Shown here: positions 1-5,694 of the stretch, one piece after another
Numbering within the stretch: position 1 is the first letter of the stretch
Layout: each line of letters opens with the position of its first letter
Origin: an uncultured Ruminococcus sp.
GTDB taxonomy: Bacteria > Bacillota > Clostridia > Oscillospirales > Ruminococcaceae
NCBI GenBank assembly: GCA_902772615.1
Contig: CACYBC010000016.1
Location: forward strand, 1 to 14,424
Direction of reading: 5' to 3'
Length of the DNA stretch: 14,424 nt
The notes under the pieces: model-generated
Seen by the model: the letters and a program-made list of their open reading frames with translations, nothing else
Told to the model about the DNA's origin: nothing
Databases searched by the model: none
Position numbers and translations under genes: made by a program

Positions 1-354
1 AACGCCAACAAGTCCATATACGTAGAAAGAGAGATCGGGCAGCGTCCTGTTCTGGCTTTCGGGAACAGCGGCAGCGAAACCAGCATGATGAACTATGCCA
101 CCGACAGCAGGAATCCCTACCCCGCCCGGGCATACATGATCGTCGCCGACGACGATGTCAGGGAGTGGGGCACGCAGGACTGGGATGCCAAGTCCAAGGA
201 CTACATCTCGAAGGGCTATGTTCCCATCTCCATGAAGAACGACTTCGCGCAGATCTACGCCGACGGCATCACCAAGGCTCCCGAGCAGTATGTCGAGCGC
301 GACTGGTCCGGCGCTTCCTGGTATCAGGAAGAGGAAGATCAGGAAGCGGCATAA
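1..354 (+). CDS. HAD-family hydrolase, C-terminal part (5' end outside window)
   Basis: The open frame enters at base 1 and ends with TAA at 352-354, so only the last 117 residues are present. The stretch AFGNSGSETSM (in-window residues 19-29) resembles the motif IV metal-binding loop of PF12710-type haloacid dehalogenase-like hydrolases, which often read FGNS-x-x-D-x-x-M; here the second acidic position appears to be Glu26 instead of Asp. The following NPYPARAYMIVADD and VREWG segment is also what I expect of this HAD subgroup, in which a Mg-dependent phosphotransfer uses an N-terminal Asp nucleophile (outside the window). The C-terminal tail is acidic (EEEDQEAA). A strong terminator follows 22 bp after the stop. 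The substrate cannot be inferred and the N-terminus, including any signal peptide, is not visible. Confidence 0.72.
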   Translation, partial: NANKSIYVEREIGQRPVLAFGNSGSETSMMNYATDSRNPYPARAYMIVADDDVREWGTQDWDAKSKDYISKGYVPISMKNDFAQIYADGITKAPEQYVERDWSGASWYQEEEDQEAA

Positions 355-375
355 AACGATACATCGCTTAAGCGA

Positions 376-413
376 AAGCGGCAGCGGGACGATCCCGCTG
401 CCGCTTCTTTATC
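376..413 (+). terminator. Rho-independent terminator after the HAD gene
   Basis: Bases 376-389 pair perfectly with 393-406 (14 bp, very GC-rich) around a 3-nt CGA loop, followed by a short T-rich tract (CTTTATCT). It lies just downstream of the HAD stop codon and isolates that gene from fucO. Confidence 0.88.
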
Positions 414-469
414 TCTGTTTCTTGCTTCATGGATCTGCAGAAATCATTAACAACACTGCCACCCCATTC

Positions 470-478
470 TGTTATAAT
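470..478 (+). promoter_or_regulatory. Extended -10 promoter of fucO
   Basis: TGTTATAAT at 470-478 is a perfect TATAAT with the TGn extension. No good -35 lies at 17 bp; the closest, TTAACA at 447-452, would need a 20-bp spacer. This fits an extended -10 promoter. The expected transcription start is near 485, directly at the TGATCA repeats. This is a prediction from sequence only. Confidence 0.65.
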
Positions 479-485
479 TGATATA

Positions 486-504
486 TCGGAATGATCACTG
501 ATCA
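486..504. promoter_or_regulatory. Candidate DeoR operator at the fucO transcription start
   Basis: TCGGAATGATCA (486-497) is followed by a second TGATCA at 499-504. The 12-bp word is repeated exactly, in inverted orientation, at 11846-11857 inside the operator cluster between deoR and pfkB. The position, just downstream of the fucO -10 box, would suit a repressor. The match is seen directly; binding by the DeoR protein in this window is inferred. Confidence 0.55.
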
Positions 505-525
505 ACTATACAGGAGGAATATCCC

Positions 526-1671
526 ATGGCCGACCGCATCATTCTCAACCCCGTATCCTTCCACGGCAAAGGCGCGATCCGCGAGATCCCCTCGCTCGCT
601 GCCTCCCGCGGATTCAAACACATCTTCGTGTGCTCCGACCCGGATCTTGTAAAGTTCGGAGTCACCGCCAAGGTCACAGACCTGCTGGATGAAGCAAACA
701 TCCCCTACACCGTTTATTCCGGCATCAAGCCCAACCCGACGATCGAGAACGTCAAGGAAGGCGTAGCCGCATTTAAGGAATGCGGTGCCGATTCCATCAT
801 AACCATCGGCGGAGGCTCCTCCATGGACACCGCCAAAGCCATCGGCATCATCATCACCAACCCGGAGTTCGAGGACGTGCGCTCGCTGGAAGGCGTCGCT
901 CCCACAAAGAACCATGCCGTTCCCACCATCGCCGTACCCACCACTGCGGGAACAGCCGCCGAGGTGACCATCAACTACGTCATCACCGACACCGAGAAGG
1001 AGCGCAAGTTCGTCTGCGTGGACGAGCATGACATCCCCGAAGTCGCCGTAGTCGACCCCGACATGATGTCCTCGATGCCCAGAGGCCTCACCGCTTCCAC
1101 CGGCATGGACGCCCTGACACACGCCATCGAAGGCTATACCACCAAGGCTGCCTGGGAACTGACAGACATGTTCCATCTGGAGGCCATCCGCCTTATCGCG
1201 AAGCACCTGCGCGGAGCCGTCGAGAACATCCCGGAAGACCGGGAAGGCATGGCTCTCGCCCAGTATGTCGCCGGCATGGGATTCTCCAACGTCGGTCTCG
1301 GCATCGCGCACTCCATCGCCCACACCCTCGGAGCTCACTATGACACTCCCCATGGAGTGGCCTGCGCAATGATGCTCCCCATAGTCATGGAGTACAACCA
1401 GGAATGCACCGGCGAGCGCTATCGTGAGATCGCCCGCGCCATGGGCGTGGAAGGCGTTGATTCCATGACCCAGGAAGAGTACCGCAAGGCGGCCGTGGAT
1501 GCCGTCAAGAAGCTCTCCGCTGATGTAGGCATCCCCGCAAAGAATGACCGCGTCCGCGAGGAGGATCTCGATCAGCTGGCAGCAGATGCATATGCGGACG
1601 CATGCCGTCCCGGCAATCCCCGCGACACCAACGTGGAGGACCTCAAGGAACTCTACAGGAAGATCATGTAA
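526..1671 (+). CDS. fucO: Iron-dependent alcohol dehydrogenase, lactaldehyde reductase type
   Basis: This 381-residue group III alcohol dehydrogenase is very close in length and sequence pattern to E. coli FucO (382 aa), which reduces L-lactaldehyde to 1,2-propanediol with NADH and also accepts glycolaldehyde. Visible signatures are the dinucleotide loop GGGSSMD (95-101), PTTAGTAAEVTINYVITD (138-155) and the metal site: Asp195, His199, His262 and His276 align with the four iron ligands of FucO, and His266 matches the conserved nearby His. The start at 526 is set by AGGAGG at 512-517, eight bases upstream. The gene is monocistronic, with its own extended -10 promoter and terminator. Isoleucine codons are almost all ATC, which suggests good expression. 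No fucose or rhamnose aldolase, isomerase or kinase lies nearby, so the aldehyde source is not explained locally; the shared operator with the DeoR/PTS locus is the only in-window clue. Another small-aldehyde substrate remains possible. Confidence 0.9.
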   Translation: MADRIILNPVSFHGKGAIREIPSLAASRGFKHIFVCSDPDLVKFGVTAKVTDLLDEANIPYTVYSGIKPNPTIENVKEGVAAFKECGADSIITIGGGSSMDTAKAIGIIITNPEFEDVRSLEGVAPTKNHAVPTIAVPTTAGTAAEVTINYVITDTEKERKFVCVDEHDIPEVAVVDPDMMSSMPRGLTASTGMDALTHAIEGYTTKAAWELTDMFHLEAIRLIAKHLRGAVENIPEDREGMALAQYVAGMGFSNVGLGIAHSIAHTLGAHYDTPHGVACAMMLPIVMEYNQECTGERYREIARAMGVEGVDSMTQEEYRKAAVDAVKKLSADVGIPAKNDRVREEDLDQLAADAYADACRPGNPRDTNVEDLKELYRKIM

Positions 1672-1703
1672 AACTCTTTCGAAACAAAACATCGCATAGA
1701 GAA

Positions 1704-1737
1704 AGCCCGGTCGGAGATATCCGGCCGGGCTGCTTTT
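1704..1737. terminator. Terminator between convergent fucO and trxB
   Basis: AGCCCGG (1704-1710) pairs with CCGGGCT (1725-1731), and the stem continues with CGG/CCG across a T/G wobble, giving about 11 bp around a loop AGATAT. TTTT follows at 1734-1737 on the plus strand, and a pyrimidine tract (TTTCTC) follows on the minus strand, so it may serve both genes. Confidence 0.8.
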
Positions 1738-1763
1738 CGCTTAAGAACACAAACGTATTCGTT

Positions 1764-2675
1764 TCATTCCATCTCGGAGATGTATTTTATCGCTTCCGTC
1801 GCTGCCATGGCTCCGTCTGCGGTAGCTGTGACCAGCTGTCTGAGGAGCTTCACGCGGTTGTCTCCTGCGGCAAATATGCCGGGAGCAGTGGTGTGGCAGT
1901 CCTCTCCAGCCACGATGTAGCCGGACTCGTCCAGCTTCACCACGGACGCGAAGTTCTGGTTCTCAGGGATCCTTCCCACTGCCACGAAGAGTCCTCTGAG
2001 CTCGATGGTGCGGACGCTGCCGTCCTTGCTGTTGGTGACTTCGATGGCGGTGAGCCTCTTCTCGGCTATGAGCCTGGTCACGTTGGAGTTGTATACGAAC
2101 TCCACGTTGTCCCTCTCCTGCAGCCTTGCGACTGTGGCAGCATCTCCGCGGAAGCTGTCGCGGCGGTGTATCAGGTATACCTTCTCCGTCAGGTCCGCGA
2201 GGTAGAGCGCGTCCTCCAGGGCGGTGTTCCCGCCTCCGACCACCGCTACGACCTTGTTGCGGTAGAAGTTTCCGTCGCAGGTGGCGCAGTAGGATACTCC
2301 CCTGCCTACAAGCCTGTCCTCGTCTTCGACGCCGAGCTTGCGGTTCTCGGAACCGGTGGCTATGATGACGGCCTTCGCCTCATAGACGTTCTTGTCGGTG
2401 ACGACGCTCTTTACATTCCCTTCCGCCTTGATCTCAACGGCCTTCTCCATGACGAACTCTGCTCCGAGATCCTCCGCCTGGGCGTGCAGTCTCTGGGAGA
2501 AGTCGATGCCGGAGATATGGGCCTCGACGGGATAGTTCTCAATGTCGGGGGTGTTTATGATCTGTCCGCCCGGAGTGAGGGCTTCCAGCACCAGAACGGG
2601 CCTCGACGCTCTGCGCGCATATATCGCGGCAGTCATCCCCGCAGGACCTGCCCCGATGACGATGATATCGTACAT
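1764..2675 (-). CDS. trxB: Thioredoxin reductase (NADPH, FAD)
   Basis: This 303-residue flavoprotein has the low-molecular-weight bacterial TrxR layout: FAD Rossmann motif GAGPAG (8-13), TPGGQ (34-38), redox-active CATC (Cys130-Cys133), the second Rossmann motif GGGNTA (147-152), HRRDSFR (170-176), whose arginines bind the NADPH 2'-phosphate, and a C-terminal FAD motif of the AAGD...LRQLVTA type. It transfers electrons from NADPH to thioredoxin in the cytoplasm. The ATG at 2675 is only 3 bp after the trxA stop codon; the best Shine-Dalgarno is a weak GGGGG inside the trxA end, so translation is probably coupled. It is the last gene of gpx-trxA-trxB, and its cognate thioredoxin is immediately upstream. 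Nothing is truncated. Confidence 0.96.
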   Translation of the reverse strand: MYDIIVIGAGPAGMTAAIYARRASRPVLVLEALTPGGQIINTPDIENYPVEAHISGIDFSQRLHAQAEDLGAEFVMEKAVEIKAEGNVKSVVTDKNVYEAKAVIIATGSENRKLGVEDEDRLVGRGVSYCATCDGNFYRNKVVAVVGGGNTALEDALYLADLTEKVYLIHRRDSFRGDAATVARLQERDNVEFVYNSNVTRLIAEKRLTAIEVTNSKDGSVRTIELRGLFVAVGRIPENQNFASVVKLDESGYIVAGEDCHTTAPGIFAAGDNRVKLLRQLVTATADGAMAATEAIKYISEME

Positions 2676-2678
2676 GTA

Positions 2679-2990
2679 TCAGACCCCCAGCATCTCAGCT
2701 ATGGCGTCCTTGCTTATCAGTCCGATGCTGCGGTCGACCTCCTGTCCCTTGTCGAAGAGCACCAGGCAGGGTATGGACATGACATCATAGTCCTCCGCCA
2801 GGTCGCTCTCGTCATCGATGTCGATGGAGACGATCTTGTAGTTGTGCTCGCCTTCCGCCAGCTCCTCAAGGATGGGATGCATGGCGCGGCAGGGTCCGCA
2901 CCAGCCGGCATTGAAGTCAGCCAGCACCGGCACTTCGGACTTCAGTACTTCGTTCTCGAAATTATCCTGTGTTACTGTGATGATAGCCAT
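2679..2990 (-). CDS. trxA: Thioredoxin
   Basis: This 103-residue single-domain thioredoxin carries the WCGPC active site (Cys31, Cys34) and the cis-proline loop SIPC (Pro74). It reduces protein disulfides and would recycle the Gpx encoded upstream. Two positions differ from E. coli Trx: the usually conserved Trp28 in DFWA is Asn27 here (DFNAGWCGPC), and the residue after the cis-Pro is Cys75 rather than Thr. I believe both occur in some clostridial thioredoxins but could not check. The start at 2990 is supported by AGGAGG at 3001-3006 on the minus strand, ten bases upstream. It lies 20 bp after gpx and 3 bp before trxB, in one operon. Confidence 0.95.
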   Translation of the reverse strand: MAIITVTQDNFENEVLKSEVPVLADFNAGWCGPCRAMHPILEELAEGEHNYKIVSIDIDDESDLAEDYDVMSIPCLVLFDKGQEVDRSIGLISKDAIAEMLGV

Positions 2991-3010
2991 TGTTAATGTT
3001 CCTCCTGATA

Positions 3011-3550
3011 TCAGATAAGGGCTGCTACGTCTTTCTCGAAATCGGCCGGGTTGCTGGTGGGCGGGAAACGCTTTACGACGTTGCCCTCACGGTCCACCAG
3101 GAACTTCGTGAAGTTCCACTTGATGTCTCCGGGATTCTTGCAGGTCTCGCTGATCTTGGAGATCATGGCCATGGCGGCCTTGTTCTTGAGACCTTCTACC
3201 TTCTCGTCCGGCATCTCCTTCTTGAGGAAGGCGTAGAGTGGCTCCTCGTTCTCGCCGTTCACGTCGATCTTGGCAAGCTGGTCGAACTGAGTCTTGTACT
3301 TTGCGGTGCAGAACTCGTGGATCTCCTCCTCCTCGCCGGGAGCCTGATGTCCGAACTGGTTGCAGGGGAAGTCGAGGATCTCGAGTCCCTGCTCATTGTA
3401 CTTCTCATAGAGCGCTTCCAGCGCTTCATACTGGGGGGTGAAACCGCAGCCGGTGGCGGTGTTGACGATGAGAAGGACCTTTCCCTTCAGGTCAGCCATG
3501 TCCAGCGTCGCGCCTCTTCTTGCCTTTACCGTGTAATCATAGATGCTCAT
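3011..3550 (-). CDS. Glutathione-peroxidase-family thiol peroxidase (Cys type, probably thioredoxin-dependent)
   Basis: This 179-residue GPx-fold protein reduces peroxides. The peroxidatic residue is a cysteine, Cys35 in NTATGCGFTPQY, not selenocysteine; Gln69 in FPCNQFGHQ and Trp145-Asn146 in KWNF complete the catalytic tetrad. Cys81 (EFCTAKYKTQF) sits where the resolving cysteine of thioredoxin-dependent bacterial and plant GPx enzymes is found, which fits the downstream trxA and trxB. I chose the ATG at 3550 because GGAGGA (3557-3562) is six bases upstream and the protein then begins MSIYDYTVKA, typical of the family; an upstream ATG at 3568 would place the Shine-Dalgarno inside the coding region. 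It is the first gene of a three-gene operon and is divergent from an HxlR regulator. Glutathione use is unlikely from this context. Confidence 0.92.
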   Translation of the reverse strand: MSIYDYTVKARRGATLDMADLKGKVLLIVNTATGCGFTPQYEALEALYEKYNEQGLEILDFPCNQFGHQAPGEEEEIHEFCTAKYKTQFDQLAKIDVNGENEEPLYAFLKKEMPDEKVEGLKNKAAMAMISKISETCKNPGDIKWNFTKFLVDREGNVVKRFPPTSNPADFEKDVAALI

Positions 3551-3629
3551 TTCATGTCCTCCGGTCATTTCTGCTTACGGAACTCATATCCTCTGCGTCC
3601 CGTACTGTATGTCAGATAAGTTTTATTAC

Positions 3630-3658
3630 TTTACAACGGATTTCTTATCTGCTATGAT
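3630..3658 (+). promoter_or_regulatory. Predicted promoter of the HxlR regulator gene
   Basis: TTTACA (3630-3635) and TATGAT (3653-3658) are separated by exactly 17 bp. Transcription would start near 3665, leaving a leader of about 75 nt. The -10 box shares bases 3657-3658 with the oppositely oriented gpx -10 box. Confidence 0.6.
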
Positions 3659-3668
3659 TGTATACGAT
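3657..3668. promoter_or_regulatory. Candidate HxlR operator
   Basis: ATTGTATACGAT is a near-perfect palindrome centred on GTATAC (3660-3665), with one mismatched pair. It covers the gpx -10 box and the downstream edge of the hxlR -10. A looser TTATC (3645-3649) and GATAA (3666-3670) pair also frames it. The position is ideal for a redox-controlled repressor of both genes; binding is inferred. Confidence 0.4.
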
Positions 3669-3685
3669 AACGCATGTCAAGTCAA
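3657..3685 (-). promoter_or_regulatory. Predicted promoter of gpx-trxA-trxB
   Basis: On the minus strand TTGACT (3685-3680) and TACAAT (3662-3657) are spaced by exactly 17 bp. Transcription would start near 3650, with a leader of about 100 nt. The element interleaves with the hxlR promoter, so RNA polymerase probably cannot occupy both at once. Confidence 0.62.
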
Positions 3686-3740
3686 TGAGTAAGGAAAAGC
3701 ATTACCTTATGGAAAGATGACATTATGGAGGTCTTGGGAT

Positions 3741-4073
3741 ATGGCACAGCGTCATGACTGTCCCTGCTCGCAGCAGTGCGTGCTGCAGGCAGCGCTGAAT
3801 AAGATCGGAGGAAAGTGGAAGCTGCCCGTGCTGTGTTCTCTGACGGCCAACGGTACCAGCCGCTACAACGAACTGCTGCACAACATTAACGGCATCTCCA
3901 ACACCATGCTGTCCCAGACTCTCAGGGAACTGGAGCAGGACGGACTCGTAGTCAGGAATGAATACATGGAAGTCCCCGTAAGAGTCGAGTACGCTCTTTC
4001 TGAAAAGTCTGAGAAACTGCAGCCCATACTGATGGATCTGATCACCTGGGAGATCAGCGAGGCTCAGCCCTGA
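3741..4073 (+). CDS. HxlR-family winged-helix regulator with N-terminal cysteines
   Basis: This 110-residue regulator shows the HxlR signature: a Cys-bearing N-terminus, GGKWKLPVL, RYNELLHNINGISNTMLSQTL (recognition-helix region) and LVVRNEYMEVPVRVEYALSE (wing). The N-terminus CPCSQQC holds Cys7, Cys9 and Cys13 around the position used for thiol sensing by B. subtilis HxlR members such as YodB and HypR. I chose the ATG at 3741 because GGAGG (3727-3731) lies nine bases upstream; an in-frame ATG at 3717 has only a poorly spaced GGAAAG. It is divergent from gpx-trxA-trxB with overlapping promoters, so it probably controls that operon and itself in response to oxidants or electrophiles. The inducer is not known from sequence. 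Confidence 0.9.
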   Translation: MAQRHDCPCSQQCVLQAALNKIGGKWKLPVLCSLTANGTSRYNELLHNINGISNTMLSQTLRELEQDGLVVRNEYMEVPVRVEYALSEKSEKLQPILMDLITWEISEAQP

Positions 4074-4109
4074 GCCGTTTCATCATAAACACAGATAGAT
4101 ACAGATAAG

Positions 4110-4147
4110 AAAACTCCTTTCCGGAAAGATCCCGGGAAGGAGTTTTT
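4110..4147. terminator. Bidirectional terminator between hxlR and the aldo/keto reductase gene
   Basis: AAAACTCCTTTCC (from 4110) pairs with the complementary GGGAAGGAGTTTTT arm ending at 4147, around a short loop containing AAAGATC. There is a T-run on the plus strand and an A-run at the other edge, so it can terminate both converging transcripts. Confidence 0.85.
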
Positions 4148-4160
4148 CTACGTTTGCTGT

Positions 4161-5204
4161 TTATTCCTTGTTGAGGTCAGTGAGGATGATGCCCATGTAT
4201 CTGGGAGAAGTCCTCTCCAGCCAGTAGCAGTCCCCCTCCAGGTTCGGATACTGCGCCAGGAAGGAGGATATGGCATCCATGTCCTGCTGCGTCAGGTCGA
4301 ATCTCAGCGTAGCCAGGTTGGAATCGATGTGCTTCGAGTTCCTCGTGCCTACCATGACGGCTCCGACTCCGTCCTGCCTGAGGATGTACTGGGTCGCGAC
4401 GTTGGCGATCCTCACTCCGTGCTCGTCCGCGATGTCCTTGAGGAGGAGCAGAAGCTTCTGCAGTCCGTCCCAGGTTAGGGTGTCCTCTATGACCTGCATG
4501 TATTTGACCTGGGAGCGTGTCTCCGGAGCTTTGTACTCGACTCCGATGTACCTCTCGTCCAGGAATCCTCCGGCAAGGGTGCCGTAGCAGAAGGTCTGGA
4601 TGCCGTGCTCCCTGCTGAACTCCAGCAGTTCCCTCTCCGGTCTTCTGTCGAAGCAGGAATACTGCGCCTGGTTGGATACGATGTCTATTCCCGCGTCCAG
4701 CAGTTCCCTGAGGCGTTTGGTATCCATGTTGCACATTCCGATGTTGCGGATCTTTCCCTTCTTCTGCAGTTCGACCAGGTCCAAAGCCGCATCGATATAG
4801 CCGGGTATGTCGAAATCCCACCAGTGAAATTGTATTGTGTCGATAGCTTCCCTGTGCATGCGCATCAGTGAGCGGTCCACTATCTTCTCTGTGTATTCCC
4901 TGTTTATCACCGGGAGCACGGATTTGTCAGGCACGAATTTCGTATGTATCTGGATGTCCTCTTCCCTGTAGTTTCCGGATGACTTGAGCTCATTGACGAA
5001 TCTCCCCAGGATCTCTTCCACTCCTGTATAGATGTCCGCGCAGTCGAATGTGGTGAACCCTTCGTCCTTTAGGCGGTGGAAGGCGTAGATAGCGTCGTCT
5101 ATGTCCAGCTGCCCCTGCAGGCAGTGCTCCGCGGAAAGCTGCCAGCACCCGTTGATGATGCGGTTGAATTCGTATCCGTTCTTAAACCTGTTCTTCTGTT
5201 CCAT
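4161..5204 (-). CDS. Aldo/keto reductase
   Basis: This 347-residue TIM-barrel NAD(P)H oxidoreductase carries the AKR catalytic tetrad: Asp54 (FDCADIYTG), Tyr59, Lys89 (HTKF) and His127 (QFHWWD), with IRNIGMCNMD and SNQAQYSCFDRRPE as barrel landmarks and VMVGTRNSKHIDSN as the C-terminal phosphate-binding segment. I chose the ATG at 5204: GGAGG at 5211-5215 gives six-base spacing, whereas an in-frame GTG at 5210 directly abuts it. The start lies inside the upstream TIGR04076-like gene (23-nt overlap), so the two are co-transcribed and probably translationally coupled. The carbonyl substrate is unknown. Confidence 0.88.
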   Translation of the reverse strand: MEQKNRFKNGYEFNRIINGCWQLSAEHCLQGQLDIDDAIYAFHRLKDEGFTTFDCADIYTGVEEILGRFVNELKSSGNYREEDIQIHTKFVPDKSVLPVINREYTEKIVDRSLMRMHREAIDTIQFHWWDFDIPGYIDAALDLVELQKKGKIRNIGMCNMDTKRLRELLDAGIDIVSNQAQYSCFDRRPERELLEFSREHGIQTFCYGTLAGGFLDERYIGVEYKAPETRSQVKYMQVIEDTLTWDGLQKLLLLLKDIADEHGVRIANVATQYILRQDGVGAVMVGTRNSKHIDSNLATLRFDLTQQDMDAISSFLAQYPNLEGDCYWLERTSPRYMGIILTDLNKE

Positions 5205-5538
5205 CTTCACCCTCCAAAGGGACCACCGTGGTCTCGCTGTGTGAGAAGGTCCTCTTACCCACTCTCGTTATCCTGAACCTCGCTCCGCAGTTTGGATCCG
5301 GACACGCTATGTACGCGTCGGTGCTCATCCAGTCGTGCGGGTCGGTCATGCGCTGCTTCGCGGGAAGCAGCGGAAGTATTGCGCTCAGGGAATACATGGA
5401 GAAGCTGGATCCCTCCGGGAACACCAGATTCTCCCCCTGAACATAAAAGAAGTCGCCCTCTCTGTGTGAGCACACGAAGGGCCTGTCCGTCGCCGTGACC
5501 TCGACTTTGAGGTCGTACAGTTCAAAGGTATCGTCCAT
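5182..5538 (-). CDS. TIGR04076-like small uncharacterised protein
   Basis: This is a 118-residue cytoplasmic protein with no membrane segment. The order KVEVTA, then CSHREGDFFYVQGENLVFPEGSSFSMYSLSAILPLLPAKQR, then a hydrophilic region and a CPDPNC pair followed by FRITRV fits the TIGR04076 family of unknown function, which has a compact beta-rich fold and conserved cysteines. Cys75 and Cys80 (CPDPNC) and Cys23 could bind metal or be redox-active; that is inference. The ATG at 5538 lacks a strong Shine-Dalgarno but lies about 25 nt downstream of the predicted transcription start. It overlaps the aldo/keto reductase gene by 23 nt, which suggests a functional pair. Confidence 0.75.
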   Translation of the reverse strand: MDDTFELYDLKVEVTATDRPFVCSHREGDFFYVQGENLVFPEGSSFSMYSLSAILPLLPAKQRMTDPHDWMSTDAYIACPDPNCGARFRITRVGKRTFSHSETTVVPLEGEDGTEEQV

Positions 5539-5568
5539 GGGCTTTGTCCGTTCCGTTCTTTTTTCTTT

Positions 5569-5585
5569 ATTATAGCATCATGCTA
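5569..5585 (-). promoter_or_regulatory. Extended -10 promoter and overlapping palindrome, TIGR04076-AKR unit
   Basis: On the minus strand TGCTATAAT runs from 5577 to 5569 (extended -10, perfect TATAAT). A perfect inverted repeat TAGCAT-C-ATGCTA at 5573-5585 covers the TGn extension and half of the -10, a position expected for a repressor site. No convincing -35 is present. Confidence 0.55.
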
Positions 5586-5651
5586 AAGCCCATACATCAC
5601 CGATCGCACACAGGCCGCTTATAAACTCATGGATCCCGTAATAACAGATAA

Positions 5652-5675
5652 GCCCGCGCTCTAATAAGCGCGGGC
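5652..5675 (-). terminator. Terminator after the PP2C phosphatase gene
   Basis: GCCCGCGCT (5652-5660) pairs perfectly with AGCGCGGGC (5667-5675) around a 6-nt loop, 19 bp after the phosphatase stop. On the minus strand it is followed by TTATCTGTTATT, a modest U-rich tail. Confidence 0.78.
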
Positions 5676-5694
5676 ACTTTATTGATTCATATAA

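Noticed and set aside
502..1692. Long open frame on the minus strand across fucO (396 codons)
   Set aside because: Antisense shadow of the FucO gene: low-complexity Gly/His/Val-rich translation, no ribosome binding site, no recognisable domain, while the plus-strand gene is unambiguous.
1602..2996. Long plus-strand open frame opposite trxB and trxA (464 codons)
   Set aside because: Shadow of two well-supported minus-strand genes created by third-position GC bias; it starts inside fucO and shows no family motif.
3011..3550. Selenocysteine in the glutathione peroxidase homologue
   Set aside because: The peroxidatic position is encoded by a Cys codon with no in-frame TGA, so no selenocysteine insertion is needed.
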